Assembly: GCA_002418865.1 (NCBI GenBank)
Contig: DIEY01000011.1
Coordinates: 29,243-44,214 of the forward strand
Direction: 5' to 3'
Origin: Bacteroidales bacterium UBA5762
GTDB taxonomy: Bacteria > Bacteroidota > Bacteroidia > Bacteroidales > TTA-H9
Length of the DNA stretch: 14,972 nt
Shown here in pieces: positions 7,905 through 14,972 of the stretch. Each line of letters starts with the position of its first letter. Position 1 is the first letter of the stretch. The position numbers were made by a program, and so were the translations under genes. Below the pieces are notes generated by a model that saw only the letters and a program-made list of their open reading frames with translations, searched no databases and was not told where the DNA came from.

Positions 7905-8741
7905 ATGAAAAAACAATTTATTCTTTTCACCGCTTTAGCAATGATAAACGTTGCAGTCTTTGCTCAGAATCAAGACCCCACCCAAAGCGTTTGCCAGGGT
8001 TCTACCGAAATTTATTATGTAGATAATACTCCTGGCTCGACGTATAACTGGACAATAAATCCAGAATCGGGTGGAACTATACTCAGCGGACAGGGAACAT
8101 ACCAGATAAGCATTCAATGGACAGGACCAGTAGGGGACTATGTCGTCAGTGTAGTCGAAACAGATGTAAACAGCTGTGATGGTGAACCCAAAACGGTTAC
8201 GGTAAGTGTAATGTCTGGACCTACTCCTGTGATCTCTGGTGCCGCCACTGCTTGTACAAACACAACTGAAGTATATTCTGTGGTGGGTTCCACTTCGAGT
8301 ACCTATACATGGAGTGTTTCTGCAGAAGGAACTATTACTGGCGGTCAAGGGACCCGTTCCGTTACTATAACATGGAATTCTGCCGGAAATGCAACGGTTA
8401 GCATTACCGAATCCATTGGAGAATGTTCCGAAGAAGCCACTTATGCTGTAACCGTTAACCCTACTCCTTCACCTTCAATTACTGGAGTGGCTTCTACATG
8501 CCTTAATTCAACAGATGTATTTACTACCCCTCAAGTTGCTGGTAATACTTATGAATGGAGTGTTACAACCGGTAATACTATTTTTACAGGGCAAGGCACA
8601 AATGAGGTTTCCATTACTTTTGGAGTTATTGGAAACCAAACCGTTACCGTTGCGCAAACTGCAAATGGATGTACTGGCATAGATTCAAAAAATGTTGAAG
8701 TCCATCCCTTACCATCTACTTCGGCTATCTGGCATGATTAA
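7905..8741 (+). CDS. Secreted three-repeat PKD-like protein
   Basis: This 278-residue protein has a signal peptide (MKKQFILFTALAMINVAVFA, then QNQ) and three tandem PKD-like modules of about 80 residues. Each opens with a Cys (SVCQGST, TACTNTT, STCLNST), has a core YxWxV/I strand (YNWTI, YTWSV, YEWSV) and a GxGT turn, and carries a second Cys near its end (NSCDG, GECSE, NGCTG). One disulfide per module is likely. The modules are joined by proline linkers (GPTPVISG, NPTPSPSITG). The protein stops right after the third linker with PLPSTSAIWHD, and no T9SS sorting domain follows. PKD modules usually mediate protein or carbohydrate contacts at the cell surface; no enzymatic motif is present. It follows the 5877 gene by 12 bp and shares its likely promoter. 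Confidence 0.85.
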   Translation: MKKQFILFTALAMINVAVFAQNQDPTQSVCQGSTEIYYVDNTPGSTYNWTINPESGGTILSGQGTYQISIQWTGPVGDYVVSVVETDVNSCDGEPKTVTVSVMSGPTPVISGAATACTNTTEVYSVVGSTSSTYTWSVSAEGTITGGQGTRSVTITWNSAGNATVSITESIGECSEEATYAVTVNPTPSPSITGVASTCLNSTDVFTTPQVAGNTYEWSVTTGNTIFTGQGTNEVSITFGVIGNQTVTVAQTANGCTGIDSKNVEVHPLPSTSAIWHD

Positions 8742-8774
8742 ACCATAGCCTTTCACAGGTTATTGGAAACTTTC

Positions 8775-8822
8775 ATAATGGCTTATTTAATGATTGCCAT
8801 TATAAAATGATTGCCATTATAA
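8775..8822. repeat. 17-bp tandem repeat with hairpin-forming arm
   Basis: AATGATTGCCATTATAA occurs twice without a gap (8789-8805 and 8806-8822). ATAATGGC at 8775-8782 is the exact reverse complement of GCCATTAT at 8796-8803 and at 8813-8820, so two alternative 8-bp hairpins can form. The block begins 34 bp after the PKD-protein stop codon. It may be part of a weak terminator, although no T tract follows directly. Confidence 0.8.
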
Positions 8823-8838
8823 GGTGAAAAAAAATTTT

Positions 8839-8860
8839 TTAATGCAAACGTTTGCGTTAA
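8839..8860. promoter_or_regulatory. LacI-family-type operator upstream of the amylase gene
   Basis: The core GCAAACGTTTGC (8844-8855) is a perfect 12-bp palindrome centred on CG, the shape bound by LacI-family regulators such as MalR and CcpA. The symmetry extends to 22 bp (8839-8860, TTAA at both ends) with a single mismatched pair (T8843/G8856). It lies 115 bp before the amylase start codon and 32 bp upstream of the candidate -7 element. That upstream placement would suit an activator, or a repressor acting with a second site. No LacI-family gene is in the window, so the regulator is unknown. Confidence 0.7.
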
Positions 8861-8892
8861 TATTTAGTATTTTATCCTTGAATTTTTTATAT

Positions 8893-8900
8893 TATTTTTG
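8893..8900 (+). promoter_or_regulatory. Candidate -7 element (TATTTTTG) for the amylase operon
   Basis: TATTTTTG matches the Bacteroidota TAnnTTTG consensus and lies 75 bp before the ATG at 8976. A clear TTTG -33 element is not visible at normal spacing, though activated promoters often lack one. The region is T-rich, so a chance match is possible. Confidence 0.45.
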
Positions 8901-8975
8901 TTCCTTCAATTGAAAACCAAACTGTAAAATTGCGATAAGTGGTATATAATCAAAATATTATAAAAATTTAATTTC

Positions 8976-11900
8976 ATGATAAAAAGCAAAAAGGCCTTTA
9001 TAATTGTAGTAGTTATTTTATTCCTTCCCCTTTTATATTCGAGCGGAATTTCTGCTCAGATTTTTATTCCCGATGGAGTCCGCATTCCGGGGACTTGGAA
9101 TAATTGGAATAACGTTACAAATATGGGAGGCCCTTATGATTTACAATTAATAAATTCTGGAGTCTTAAGATGGCAAACCACTTTCCAATATACTGGTATA
9201 AGTGGTACTCATGAGTTTAAATTCGTTAGCACTGCTTTTGGCGATCCCTGGGGTAACCAATGGGCGGCCAATACCAATGTTACATTAAATGCCCAAAATG
9301 TTTTTACTTATGGCGCTCCTTCCGACCCCAACAATATAATTAACCTGCATCAAAACAAATGGTACACAGTTGTTTTCAAAGATAATGGCTACGCCAATAC
9401 TACGGCTATTTTCATGGAAACTTCCGCAAAACCTGTTAATATTATTTCTCTCAATCAAACTCCACTTATGGTTAATGATCAAGATAGTGTCGAGATCATT
9501 ATTCAGCTTCAGAATATTCCTTCTACAGAAGAAAAGTTCTTTTTATGTTATTCTAATGATGAATGGACTACACAAAATCTTGTTCCCTTTCAAATGAGTA
9601 ATTCTACGGGTGTTGCCTTTATCCCTCCTTTCCCTTATAATACTAAAGTGAGCTATTATGCTTTCAGTACGGTTGTGAGCAATCCTTTGCCCGACCCTGA
9701 TTTATTTACGCTATTGAAAGATGACAATTTAGGTGAAAATTATTCTTATACCGTTGGCGAGACCATACAATGTGGCCAAGCTATTGATGTGGTAACCACC
9801 GATCCTGTTTTCGTCATGGAAGGGAAACCTATAGTGATTTATTTTAATGCAGAATTAGGTAATGGAGGCCTACTCGATTATTCTGGAGATGTTTATGCAC
9901 ACACAGGAGTTATTACTAATTTGAGCACTCTTTCTTCAGATTGGCGATATGTAAAAACAGAATGGGGGCAAAATACAGCCGAAACTAAACTCACACGCAT
10001 CTCGACTAATTTATACAGTCTTAACATTCCCGATATTCGGCTTTATTATGGTGTTCCCCAAAATGAAGACATTCTAAAACTTGCCTTCGTATTTAGGGGA
10101 GGCGAACCCGATGCTAATGGCAATTTTCCAGAACACAAAAATGCCGATGGCTCTGATATTTTTGTAGAGGTGTATGCCGACGAGTTGAGTGTAAAGATTT
10201 TGAGCCCCACCCGTAAAACACTTTTAGCCAGCCCTAATGAAATATTGCCAGTTTGCGTAGAAGCCCTGCAAAGTGATACCCTTTCGATTTATCTTGGAAA
10301 TACTTTATTAACAGAAGATACTGCCCTTAGTATCGCCTATCCTCTCGATCTTACAGGCTATACACCTGGTACTTACTGGATAAGGGCTATCGCTAAAAAT
10401 AACTCTCAAGCGAGCATCGATTCTGTCAGCATTTATTTAAGAGGACCTGTAGAAATTGCCGAATTACCTGAGGGTGTGAAAAATGGAATCAATTATCTCG
10501 ATGATCATACGGTTACATTGGTTTTAAATGACCCTCCAGCCCAAAAAAAATTCGTTTTTGCCATAGGCGATTATAGCAATTGGCTCCCTAACGACGATAA
10601 CTATATGAAAAAAACCCCCGATGGTCAATATTTCTGGGTTACACTTCAAAATCTCCAACCCTCAAAAGAATATGCTTTCCAATATTTTATTGATGGAACG
10701 CTCATCATTGCCGATCCTTATTGCGATAAGATTCTTGATCCTTGGAACGACCGCTGGATACCTTCTACTAATTATCCTAACTTAAAACCTTATCCTTTCG
10801 GTCTTACCACAAACATTGTAAGCGTATTGCAAACTCAACAGCCCAGTTATGAGTGGGAGATTCCTTCTTTTACTCCTCCAGCCATTGATGATACCCAACA
10901 AGACCTACTGATTTACGAAATCTTGCTAAGAGATTTTACAGAAGATAAAAATTTAAACTCGGCCATCGAAAAGCTCGATTATTTGAAAGATTTAGGAGTA
11001 AATGCGGTAGAACTTATGCCTGTTGCCGAATTTGACGGAAATGAAAGCTGGGGTTATGCTCCTAATTTTTTCTTTGCTCCTGATAAATTTTATGGAACTC
11101 GCCAAAACTATAAAAAATTCATAGATGAATGCCATCAACGCAATATTGCCGTAATTCTTGATATTGTGATGAACCATGCCTATGGCCAGTGTCCTTTGGT
11201 ACAAATGTACTGGGATGACGATAAACCTTCGGCTAATAATCCATGGTTTAATCAGTTTTCAATGCATCCTTACACTATAGGATACGATTTTAACCATCAG
11301 AGTCCCTATACACGTCAATTCTTCAAAGATGTTCTTTCGTATTGGCTCACCGAATACAAGGTAGATGGCTTCCGCTTCGATTTATCAAAGGGTCTTACCC
11401 AAACCTACACGGGAAACGATGTTACGGCTTGGAGTCAATACGATAAGAGCCGGATAGATATCCTCAGCGATTATTATAATCATATTAAGTCAATCAATCC
11501 GAAGGCCTATGTCATACTCGAACATTTTGCCAATAACGATGAAGAAATCGAATTAGCCAATAAAGGCATGCTGCTGTGGAGCGGAATGATAGAGCCTTAT
11601 AAACAGGTGGGCATAGGCTGGAGCGAAAATTCTGACCTTTCATGGGCCTACCATGCGAATAGGGGCTTTTCTTATCCAAACTTAGTGGATTATCGTGAAA
11701 ACCACGATGAAGAAAGAGTAGTGGCAGCAGCCCTGCAGTGGGGAAATAGCTCACCTGACTATAATTTAAAAAATATGTTTACTGCAGTGAAACATCAGGA
11801 AATGTCTACCGTATTACATTTGGGTATACCTGGTCCAAAAATGATATGGCAGTTTGGTGAATTGGGTTATGATTATAGCATTTTTTATGGAGGCGAGCGC

Positions 11901-12746
11901 ACCGCACCTAAACCCCCCCATTGGGACTATCTTAATGTGTATGAAAGAGAAAGACTTAACCGGGTAACTACGGCTATGGCAAAACTTCGCAAAAGTGACG
12001 CCTTTCGCTTAGGCAGCTTTAACTCCGATCTTGCCGGAAAAGCTAAAAAGATATGGATCAGTCATCCAACTATGGATATTACCATCGCAGCTAATATGGA
12101 TGTTTATGACAGTGATTTCGCACCTGGATTTTCATCTTCAGGTGTATGGTACGATTATTTTACAGGTGAGGAGGTGAACATTAGCAATCCCGCAGGCCAA
12201 AAATTCCATTTTGGCCCGGGTGAATATCGTTTGTTTACAAACCAACCTCTACCTCGTCCTTTCTTTACCCTCAATATTACCGTTTTGGAAGATTCTACCC
12301 AACAACCTTTGCCGAACGTTGATATTACTCTTACTCCTTGGGGAGAACGCCTAACCAGTGAATCAGGCAATGCCAGTTTTACGGTTTTACCCCAACAACT
12401 GAATATGAGCTTGGCTAAACAAGGCTATTTACCCATTGATACCACCTTTACCCCATCTCAGGATGCTAATCTTATCTTCCACCTGACGAGGGGTCCCAAT
12501 GCTTTGAATGAACTCAAAGACCAAAATATTTTAATCTACCCTAATCCTGCCAACAAAAGGATATGCATTACCAATGCTCAAGATTATACCCTCGAAATTT
12601 ATAATCTACAGGGTAAATGCTTAAGAAAACTTATACTCAGTACATCTTTCGAAATTCTCCCCATTGATGAATTTCCTGAAGGAATTTATCTATTGAAATT
12701 TCAGAAAGAAGCAACATCCTATTATTCAAAACTTATCATTTATTGA
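8976..12746 (+). CDS. T9SS-exported multidomain GH13 alpha-amylase family enzyme
   Basis: This 1256-residue enzyme is predicted to cleave alpha-1,4-glucans outside the cell or at its surface. After a signal peptide (cut near Ala27) come an N-terminal beta-sandwich (about 30-113, starch-binding-like), a second beta module (about 150-240), and a module typical of Bacteroidota starch-acting proteins (266-399, YAHTGVITNLST...SDWRYV...NADGSDIF). An Ig-like module (about 403-490) and a CBM48-like domain (about 510-610) follow. The GH13 barrel starts near 645 with all conserved regions intact: DIVMNH (729-734), GFRFD with nucleophile Asp802, acid/base Glu849 (VILEH), and NHD with Asp911. A C-terminal beta domain, a CarboxypepD_reg-like module (about 1096-1170) and a type A T9SS sorting domain opening with YPNP (1188-1191) end the protein. 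There is no lipobox, so it is not a SusG-type lipoprotein. The exact bond specificity (amylase, pullulanase or branching type) cannot be read from sequence alone. Confidence 0.93.
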   Translation: MIKSKKAFIIVVVILFLPLLYSSGISAQIFIPDGVRIPGTWNNWNNVTNMGGPYDLQLINSGVLRWQTTFQYTGISGTHEFKFVSTAFGDPWGNQWAANTNVTLNAQNVFTYGAPSDPNNIINLHQNKWYTVVFKDNGYANTTAIFMETSAKPVNIISLNQTPLMVNDQDSVEIIIQLQNIPSTEEKFFLCYSNDEWTTQNLVPFQMSNSTGVAFIPPFPYNTKVSYYAFSTVVSNPLPDPDLFTLLKDDNLGENYSYTVGETIQCGQAIDVVTTDPVFVMEGKPIVIYFNAELGNGGLLDYSGDVYAHTGVITNLSTLSSDWRYVKTEWGQNTAETKLTRISTNLYSLNIPDIRLYYGVPQNEDILKLAFVFRGGEPDANGNFPEHKNADGSDIFVEVYADELSVKILSPTRKTLLASPNEILPVCVEALQSDTLSIYLGNTLLTEDTALSIAYPLDLTGYTPGTYWIRAIAKNNSQASIDSVSIYLRGPVEIAELPEGVKNGINYLDDHTVTLVLNDPPAQKKFVFAIGDYSNWLPNDDNYMKKTPDGQYFWVTLQNLQPSKEYAFQYFIDGTLIIADPYCDKILDPWNDRWIPSTNYPNLKPYPFGLTTNIVSVLQTQQPSYEWEIPSFTPPAIDDTQQDLLIYEILLRDFTEDKNLNSAIEKLDYLKDLGVNAVELMPVAEFDGNESWGYAPNFFFAPDKFYGTRQNYKKFIDECHQRNIAVILDIVMNHAYGQCPLVQMYWDDDKPSANNPWFNQFSMHPYTIGYDFNHQSPYTRQFFKDVLSYWLTEYKVDGFRFDLSKGLTQTYTGNDVTAWSQYDKSRIDILSDYYNHIKSINPKAYVILEHFANNDEEIELANKGMLLWSGMIEPYKQVGIGWSENSDLSWAYHANRGFSYPNLVDYRENHDEERVVAAALQWGNSSPDYNLKNMFTAVKHQEMSTVLHLGIPGPKMIWQFGELGYDYSIFYGGERTAPKPPHWDYLNVYERERLNRVTTAMAKLRKSDAFRLGSFNSDLAGKAKKIWISHPTMDITIAANMDVYDSDFAPGFSSSGVWYDYFTGEEVNISNPAGQKFHFGPGEYRLFTNQPLPRPFFTLNITVLEDSTQQPLPNVDITLTPWGERLTSESGNASFTVLPQQLNMSLAKQGYLPIDTTFTPSQDANLIFHLTRGPNALNELKDQNILIYPNPANKRICITNAQDYTLEIYNLQGKCLRKLILSTSFEILPIDEFPEGIYLLKFQKEATSYYSKLIIY

Positions 12747-12796
12747 ATCTTATTTTTAATTAATAATAAACGTTAAACAATTAAAAACCAAGACCT

Positions 12797-14938
12797 ATGA
12801 AAAAAACATTGATTTCTATTTTTTTATTGATTGCCGGAATGATGTCTTATGCACAAACCAACCATACCATAGTAATCAATGGCATTAACGATGGTTGGAC
12901 AAGCCGCGAAACTTTTACAAATGTTTCGACCGCTGATTATGGCTATTTTAGCTGGGATGCCGACTATATTTATTTTGGAATTTCGGATCCCGAGGCCGAT
13001 TATGGTAATATGGCTACTTTTATGTATTTCGATACCGACCCTACGGGTTCAAATGGTTCTACTAATGCCTATACTTTGGGAAATTATATTAACACCCCCT
13101 TTAACGCGGATTATGTTATTGTATGGAAAAACCAATCTGGTGCGGACTATATTGAGGTTAGGCAATATAGTAGTGGTAGTTGGTCTCAGATAGCATCTTC
13201 CTCCTCAACTAGTTTAGTAGTTAGTGGAGACACCATTGTGGAATTTGCCATTGGAACAGATTATAGAGAGGTGAAAGTGAAACGTTCGTTGATAGGTAAT
13301 CCCGATGCTATCAAGTTTTGCACATTTACTGAGCAACAATGGGGTGAATATTGGAGGTATTTTGCCTGGCCAAAAGAAGGCTGGACAGATGGTAAAAGTG
13401 TTCCTGGTCAAAGTATTCCAAATTATTATGGTTTTATACTCATGCCTGGCATTTATACAAATGATCCTCCTTATTGGGATGCCACAATAGCTTCGTTTAC
13501 AGGAACTGATAATGACTGGAATACGGCTGGCAATTGGAGCAATACTAATATTCCTTCTGGAACTTCCCTTGTCATGATTCCCTCAGGTAAAACCGTACAA
13601 ATTGCTTCTAATGCTCAGGCCGATTGCTATGATCTTCTTAATAAAGGAATTCTTACCCTGAAAAGTATTGCGACTTCTACGGCTTCCTTAAAAATTGCAA
13701 ATGCTTATAGTGGTTCAGGCACTTTTACCATGGAAAGATATATTGCAGCAGCTGAATGGACGGTTGGCACAGATGGCTGGCATTTACTAAGCTCTCCAGT
13801 AGCCGATCAAGCCATCTCCGGAGGATGGACTCCTTCAGGTAGTGAAGGTGATTATGACTTTTACGCATGGAGCGAAGCAGATAATTTATGGCTAAATCAA
13901 AAAGTTGCTGCAAATAACATTACCACATTCCAAACGGGTAAAGGTTATCTTGTGGCTTATCAACAGGCAAGCACTAAATCTTTCACAGGTAATCCTAATT
14001 TAAACGATGTAAGTTTTTCGAATTTAAGCTATAATGCTGGTCAGGGCAATGGATGGCATTTGTTGGGCAATCCTTTTTCATGTGCATTAAAATGGAACGA
14101 GGGAACGTTTTGGGCTCTCACTAATGTTGCCAATACTGCCAAAATATGGAATTCTACTCAAAAGGCTTATATAGACATCGTGCAGAATGGCATCATACCT
14201 GCTACACAGGGGTTTTTCATTCAGGTGAATAATACTACCAATGCCATTACTATTCCGAAGGCTTCGAGGGTTCACAGTACAACTAATTGGTACAAGTCAG
14301 ACGAAGGTTCACGCATTGTACTGGTTGCTTCGCCTGCAGATGGCAGCTCGGCACAAGAAACCTATATACGATTAGTTCCTGGGACTACTCAAGAATTCGA
14401 ATTTGAACACGATGCGCGTTTTATGGCGGGTTATGCTCCGGCATTTTATTGCATGGTGAACGACGAAAAACTTTCCACTCAATCCTTGTCTGATTTTAAT
14501 CCGGGCTTAGAACTCAACTATGGCTTCGAGAAGATAGAAACCGACAACTATCGTATAATGCTCAAAGAGAATCCTTTCGATGTCAACATTTACCTCCATG
14601 ATTTAAAAACTGACATTGTCCAGAATCTAAAACAGAATCCTATTTATGAATTTACTTCTTCCGAAGGTGACGACCCGCTACGGTTTAAACTAAAATTTGG
14701 TTCGGTTGGGATGGATGAAAAACCTGCCGTTAAGTCGTTGGCTTATGTAGTTGATCAAAATCTCTATTTCACCGTAACAGGAGAAAAGAGAGTTGAGATT
14801 TTCGATCTAACTGGGCGCATACTCATGCATTTTGTTACTTCTGAAAATTATACAACTTTACCACTTACTCCAGGTATTTACTTTGTAAGAGTATCAACTC
14901 CCAGTCAGACTATGTCGAGTAAAATTCTGATTAATTAA
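12797..14938 (+). CDS. T9SS-sorted cell-surface protein, amylase partner
   Basis: This 713-residue secreted protein is probably cotranscribed with the amylase gene, which ends 50 bp upstream. The signal peptide ends near SYAQ (residue 20). Residues about 24-225 form a beta-rich module (HTIVINGINDGW, YFSWDADYIYFGI) resembling CBM9/DOMON-type sugar-binding folds. About 233-310 is a WNTAGNWSN-type segment found in Bacteroidota surface proteins. Two related repeats follow, starting at GWHLLSSPV (W328) and GWHLLGNPF (W420), each closed by a GKGYLVAY/TQGFFIQV strand. About 646-713 is a T9SS type A sorting domain (RVEIFDLTGRIL, LTPGIYFVRV, SSKILIN), though without the usual YPNP opening. No catalytic motif is seen, so glycan binding or a structural surface role is more likely than enzymatic activity; this is inferred from the neighbourhood. 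Confidence 0.85.
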   Translation: MKKTLISIFLLIAGMMSYAQTNHTIVINGINDGWTSRETFTNVSTADYGYFSWDADYIYFGISDPEADYGNMATFMYFDTDPTGSNGSTNAYTLGNYINTPFNADYVIVWKNQSGADYIEVRQYSSGSWSQIASSSSTSLVVSGDTIVEFAIGTDYREVKVKRSLIGNPDAIKFCTFTEQQWGEYWRYFAWPKEGWTDGKSVPGQSIPNYYGFILMPGIYTNDPPYWDATIASFTGTDNDWNTAGNWSNTNIPSGTSLVMIPSGKTVQIASNAQADCYDLLNKGILTLKSIATSTASLKIANAYSGSGTFTMERYIAAAEWTVGTDGWHLLSSPVADQAISGGWTPSGSEGDYDFYAWSEADNLWLNQKVAANNITTFQTGKGYLVAYQQASTKSFTGNPNLNDVSFSNLSYNAGQGNGWHLLGNPFSCALKWNEGTFWALTNVANTAKIWNSTQKAYIDIVQNGIIPATQGFFIQVNNTTNAITIPKASRVHSTTNWYKSDEGSRIVLVASPADGSSAQETYIRLVPGTTQEFEFEHDARFMAGYAPAFYCMVNDEKLSTQSLSDFNPGLELNYGFEKIETDNYRIMLKENPFDVNIYLHDLKTDIVQNLKQNPIYEFTSSEGDDPLRFKLKFGSVGMDEKPAVKSLAYVVDQNLYFTVTGEKRVEIFDLTGRILMHFVTSENYTTLPLTPGIYFVRVSTPSQTMSSKILIN

Positions 14939-14956
14939 TAAAAAAATATCCAAATC

Positions 14957-14972
14957 ATGAAAAAATTAATCT
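14957..14972 (+). CDS. Start of a further gene, cut by the window end
   Basis: An ATG 18 bp after the preceding stop codon opens MKKLI, the usual beginning of a signal peptide in this organism (compare MKKT and MKKQ of the neighbours). The short gap suggests it belongs to the amylase operon. Only five codons are visible, so nothing can be said about its product. Confidence 0.55.

Noticed and set aside
8742..8975. Continuation of the PKD protein after its stop codon by a frameshift
   Set aside because: The following 234 bases are AT-rich, full of stops in all frames, and encode no PKD-like or sorting-domain sequence.

Overview
The window looks like chromosome from a low-GC member of the Bacteroidota, probably Bacteroidales or a close relative. 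The reasons are two C-terminal type IX secretion (T9SS) sorting domains, a TonB-dependent receptor with an N-terminal CarboxypepD_reg-like domain, AT-rich start regions without clear Shine-Dalgarno sequences, and at least one TAnnTTTG-type -7 promoter element. No complete RNA gene, transposase, integrase or CRISPR array is visible.

Left end (1-468): a 3' fragment of a tRNA-Asn gene (anticodon GTT) begins exactly at the anticodon stem and has no 5' half. Its own intrinsic terminator follows. This is the usual scar of an element integrated into the 3' end of a tRNA gene. The element would lie to the left, outside the window, and the DNA to the right would be native chromosome.

Envelope and housekeeping region (469-5640): a small membrane-anchored protein of unknown function precedes a TonB-dependent outer-membrane receptor carrying FRAP and NPDL motifs. 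Converging on it is a minus-strand pair, gltX (glutamyl-tRNA synthetase) followed 3 bases later by folB (dihydroneopterin aldolase). Candidate terminators for both directions lie between the two units.

Secreted-protein region (5877-14972, all plus strand): a 671-residue secreted protein (lamin-tail-like plus FN3-like) and a three-repeat PKD-like secreted protein form one likely operon. It is preceded by a tandem repeat containing perfect dyads. After a 234-bp regulatory gap come a 1256-residue multidomain GH13 alpha-amylase-type enzyme and a 713-residue cell-surface protein, both with T9SS sorting domains, and then the first codons of another gene. The gap holds a strong LacI-family-type operator palindrome and a Bacteroidota -7 element, which suggests sugar-responsive control of the amylase unit.

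The working picture is a locus for alpha-glucan breakdown at the cell surface, in which the enzyme is exported by T9SS instead of being a Sus-type lipoprotein. No SusC/SusD pair is visible here. The points most worth checking are the tRNA att scar, the LacI-type operator, the two AT-rich tandem-repeat regions, and the abrupt end of the PKD protein.
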